A DNA stretch of 9,053 nucleotides from Rickettsia typhi (lineage in GTDB: Bacteria; Pseudomonadota; Alphaproteobacteria; Rickettsiales; UBA1997), in the NCBI GenBank assembly GCA_945861125.1, contig CAMASZ010000034.1:1-9053 (forward strand), read 5' to 3'. A model generated the notes under the pieces. That model did no database searches. It had not been told where the DNA came from and worked only from the letters and a program-made list of their open reading frames with translations. Of the stretch, positions 7,287 through 9,053 are shown piece after piece (positions within the stretch are counted from its first letter, which is position 1; each line of letters opens with the position of its first letter). The position numbers and the translations under genes are program-made.

Positions 7287-7814
7287 CTAGTAATTAACCA
7301 AAGCTTTAATTTTTATTACTTTATTATCTGGTATTTCAATTCCAGATTCAAAAAGACTAGGTTTAATTTTAAATGTTAATTTAAGGGTTATTGTTTCATT
7401 TGGTTTAATTTTATATTTGCTATCACATATACAATTATAAGTAATAATATATTTATTTATTATATTAGGTTCATATGAAATTTTTGGTTTAATTGAAATA
7501 TAATTGCTTGTTCTATTGGTAAAATAAAACTCTACAGTTTTTTTATAATATGGAAATGCTTGAATGTTATTTTCATTAGTTTCAAACACAACATTACTAT
7601 TTAAAGAATTATTTTGATAATAAATATTAGTTTCAAAATACCTGTTCTCACCAAAAAGATTTATTTTAGAAAATTGTTCGGATAAATATGATAAAATGTA
7701 TATTGGTTCACATTTTGATGTTTTGTAACAATACATGTCATAAGGCTTGCTGGCAAAATAAATTACCAAGAAAATTAATAGTATTTTTATTAAGAATCTT
7801 AAAATTAAACTCAT
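7287..7814 (-). CDS. Membrane-anchored Cox11/CtaG-like protein, strongly divergent
   Basis: Cox11 (CtaG) delivers copper to the CuB site of cytochrome c oxidase from the periplasmic face of the inner membrane. This 175-residue protein has the same layout: one N-terminal membrane span (about residues 4-21) and then a beta-rich soluble domain outside. KPYDMYCYKTSKCEP (23-37) parallels the 'PLYxxFCxxTG' segment of Cox11 with its conserved Cys (here C29). VEFYFTNRTSNYISIKPKIS parallels the 'v.Y.a.N.s...v...a...V.P' strand pair. YNCICDSKYKIKPNETITL (126-144) parallels 'KiqCFCFxxQxLxPgExv', keeping both copper-binding Cys of the CxC (C128, C130) while losing the aromatic residues. Overall similarity is low and the usual FNAD and VDP motifs are not obvious. 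It starts 4 bp after the rnhA stop, so the two genes are co-transcribed. It could be a drifting true Cox11 or another copper or thiol protein of the same fold. Confidence 0.6.
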   Translation of the reverse strand: MSLILRFLIKILLIFLVIYFASKPYDMYCYKTSKCEPIYILSYLSEQFSKINLFGENRYFETNIYYQNNSLNSNVVFETNENNIQAFPYYKKTVEFYFTNRTSNYISIKPKISYEPNIINKYIITYNCICDSKYKIKPNETITLKLTFKIKPSLFESGIEIPDNKVIKIKALVNY

Positions 7815-7818
7815 AAAA

Positions 7819-8268
7819 TTATTTTAATAAAGCTGATTTTCTAGCTAATTTATCAACAAATTCATTATATTGATTTCCAGAATGACCTTTAACCCAATAC
7901 CATATTATGCTAAATTTAGCAACTTCATCATCTAATATTTTCCAAAGATCATTATTTTTAACTGGCTTATTAGTAGCTGTTTTCCAGCTGTTATTTTTCC
8001 AAGATTTTACCCATTTAGTAATACCATCAATAACATATTTACTGTCAGTGTATATTTTTATTTCAAAATTTTGATCTTTTATAGTTTTTAAAGCCTCAAT
8101 TACCGCTTTAAGTTCCATTCTATTATTGGTGGTTTCTTTTTCAAAGCCAGAAATTTGTTTCTTATTTTCTTTATATAGCAACAATGCTGCCCAACCTCCG
8201 TTACCTGGGTTTCCTATACATGCTCCATCGGTATATATTTCTATTATTTTATTTTGATTGGCTTCCAT
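7819..8268 (-). CDS. rnhA: Ribonuclease HI
   Basis: Ribonuclease HI cuts the RNA strand of RNA-DNA hybrids, removing primers and R-loops in the cytosol. The 149 residues match the family's normal length. The catalytic acidic residues are D14 (YTDGACIGNPG), E52 (NNRMELKAV), D75 (YTDSKYV) and D139 (NEFVDKLAR). The conserved H129 lies in WVKGHSGNQYNE. The basic protrusion/handle region is represented by TKWVKSWKNNSWKTATNKPV. The start at 8268 is preceded by AAGAAA on the minus strand, a weak ribosome-binding site. It is the first gene of a leftward pair with the Cox11-like gene. Confidence 0.97.
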   Translation of the reverse strand: MEANQNKIIEIYTDGACIGNPGNGGWAALLLYKENKKQISGFEKETTNNRMELKAVIEALKTIKDQNFEIKIYTDSKYVIDGITKWVKSWKNNSWKTATNKPVKNNDLWKILDDEVAKFSIIWYWVKGHSGNQYNEFVDKLARKSALLK

Positions 8269-8392
8269 ATTTTCTTATAAATTGAAGATAATAGAATTTT
8301 AAATTTGATAAGTCGGATTTAGCTTTTTTGTTTAAATATATGGGTTTACTTTTGTGATTTATAATTATTGAAATCTTATTAAAGAAATTTTT

Positions 8393-8610
8393 ATACCAAA
8401 TCCAATCTTTAAATCAAATTATAACAAAATACTTACCAGTCGTGCTAGAGCAACGACACGATTTTACTAGTTGCGCTAAAGAGAGTGACTGAATAAAAAG
8501 TTTCGCTCGCGTTAGCCACAACTAAAAATTTTTTTAGAGATTTTTTTTACCAAAAATATGAAGTTAGAATTTATAATTCTATACAAACATTTAAAGATTG
8601 GATTTGGTAT
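8393..8610. repeat. Inverted-repeat element 2 (MITE-like) with a GC-richer core
   Basis: Arms at 8393-8414 and 8589-8610 are perfect 22-bp inverted repeats starting ATACCAAATCC and ending GGATTTGGTAT. The outer ATACCAA and inner TTTAAA are shared with element 1 at 3106-3292, while the bases between differ. The 218-bp element has no reading frame of note. Its core carries three related roughly 20-25-bp modules (8438-8457, 8469-8490 and, inverted, 8499-8523) able to form two hairpins. No obvious target-site duplication flanks it. A non-autonomous mobile element or a structured intergenic repeat are both possible. Confidence 0.75.
8438..8523. repeat. Three-module palindromic repeat inside element 2
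   Basis: Three copies of a module with consensus near AGTYGYGCTAnnG are found: 8438-8457 (+), 8469-8490 (+) and 8499-8523 (-). The first folds on itself (GTCGT...ACGAC outer stem, GCT/AGC inner stem). The second and third face each other, AGTTG pairing with CAACT and GCTAA with TTAGC, to make a larger imperfect hairpin with the loop around 8491-8498. The composition stands out from the surrounding AT-rich DNA. Confidence 0.6.
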
Positions 8611-8763
8611 TATAAGTTTAAAACCTAATTGGTAATTTTAAAGCCAAATATAATCCCTAATACAATCAATAAATATATTTTATTTAGTAAAATGTATTGA
8701 TATGAAACTTTCTTTCTAAAAACTTTAAATAAAATATTTTTATTGTTAATTTGTGTTTAATTG

Positions 8764-8815
8764 GCGCATTAAAGTTCTGTTATTTCTAAGTTTGAGAAAT
8801 GCTTGTATAATGCGC
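8764..8815. repeat. 52-bp hairpin with nested stems
   Basis: GCGCATTA (8764-8771) is perfectly complementary to TAATGCGC (8808-8815). Inside it, ATTTCT (8782-8787) pairs with AGAAAT (8795-8800) around a 7-base loop. Outside it, AATT (8759-8762) and AATT (8819-8822) continue the symmetry with gaps. There is no T-run after either side, so it is not a typical terminator. It lies about 100 bp upstream of the gene starting at 8917 and could be a regulatory structure or a repeat copy. Confidence 0.5.
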
Positions 8816-8916
8816 GATAATTACATTAATTTGGTCAATTTTTATTTTAAAAAGCAAAACTTTAAATTAAAAATCAAACTCCTAATGTTTATTAACTTCT
8901 TTTTACTAAGAACATT

Positions 8917-9053
8917 ATGCCAATTGAAGTTGATAATAGTGAAGCTATAAATTCATATTTACAAGTTAGATTAAAAAAAACTTTTGATCAATCAACAGAT
9001 TTAAGTATATTTGCTGAAGAAATTAAAAATAACTATCTATTTTGGCAAAAAAG
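8917..9053 (+). CDS. Hypothetical protein, N-terminal fragment cut by the window edge
   Basis: From the ATG at 8917 the frame stays open for 45 codons to the end of the window, reading MPIEVDNSEAINSYLQ followed by a charged, helix-like stretch with RLKKTF, IFAEEI and YLFWQK. The nearest in-frame stop upstream is a TAA at 8893 and no other start codon lies between, so this ATG is the likely start if the gene is real. There is no strong ribosome-binding site (CTAAGAAC precedes it). The residue mix looks like a soluble protein rather than translated spacer. The family is not recognised. Confidence 0.5.
   Translation, partial: MPIEVDNSEAINSYLQVRLKKTFDQSTDLSIFAEEIKNNYLFWQK

Larger units (their letters stand above)
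8269..8916. other. Non-coding region between rnhA and the right-edge gene
   Basis: This 648-bp spacer between divergent genes shows no credible gene. It contains the inverted-repeat element at 8393-8610, whose core at 8438-8523 is visibly richer in G and C than its surroundings, and a 52-bp hairpin at 8764-8815. A 7-bp inverted repeat ATCAATA/TATTGAT at 8665-8671 and 8695-8701 is also present but is unremarkable in this composition. No convincing promoter pair was found for rnhA or for the gene at 8917. Confidence 0.7.

Noticed and set aside
8438..8523. CRISPR-like array
   Set aside because: There are only three imperfect modules, one inverted, with irregular spacing and no spacer structure or cas genes.
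8753..8950. Plus-strand open frame of 65 codons
   Set aside because: It starts at TTG, runs through the 52-bp hairpin and overlaps the more protein-like frame starting at 8917; no family resemblance is seen.

Overview
The window is a very AT-rich stretch of bacterial chromosome (judged by eye, not counted). It probably comes from an alphaproteobacterium with a reduced, host-associated style of genome, such as Rickettsiales, Holosporales or a relative. The omega subunit begins with the alphaproteobacterial signature MARITVEDC, and omega, a long Rsh, RNase HI, MetAP and a Cox11-like protein fit that group. The exact lineage cannot be fixed from the sequence alone.

Layout. (1) Positions 2-2059 (+) hold the 3' part of a large polytopic membrane protein resembling YfhO/GT-C proteins. 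(2) It converges with and overlaps, by 36 bp, a type I methionine aminopeptidase gene at 2024-2875 (-). (3) The 582-bp divergent spacer at 2876-3457 has candidate promoters for both flanking genes, a roughly 190-bp element with 20-bp perfect inverted ends, and a palindrome upstream of the rpoZ promoter. (4) A rightward run at 3458-7236 encodes rpoZ, a full-length (p)ppGpp synthetase/hydrolase, a stand-alone PncC-type amidase and a cysteine-based PTP-like inositol polyphosphate phosphatase ('PTP-like phytase'). The last three genes are joined by 4-bp ATGA overlaps. (5) On the minus strand, rnhA (7819-8268) is followed 4 bp later by a small membrane-anchored Cox11-like protein (7287-7814). (6) Positions 8269-8916 are non-coding and hold a second inverted-repeat element (8393-8610) with a comparatively GC-rich core built of three related modules, followed by a 52-bp hairpin. 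(7) A new reading frame starts at 8917 and runs off the right edge.

How the genes fit together. rpoZ-spoT is a classic stringent-response pair, because omega contributes to ppGpp binding by RNA polymerase in Proteobacteria. Here it is extended by two small metabolic or phosphatase genes. The phytase-like member is the most interesting: it has the complete HCX5R site, the general-acid loop and the family's N-terminal motifs, but no visible signal peptide. It could act on inositol phosphates or phosphoinositides of a host. The second point of interest is the pair of inverted-repeat elements, which share end motifs but whose arms differ between copies while staying self-complementary within each copy.
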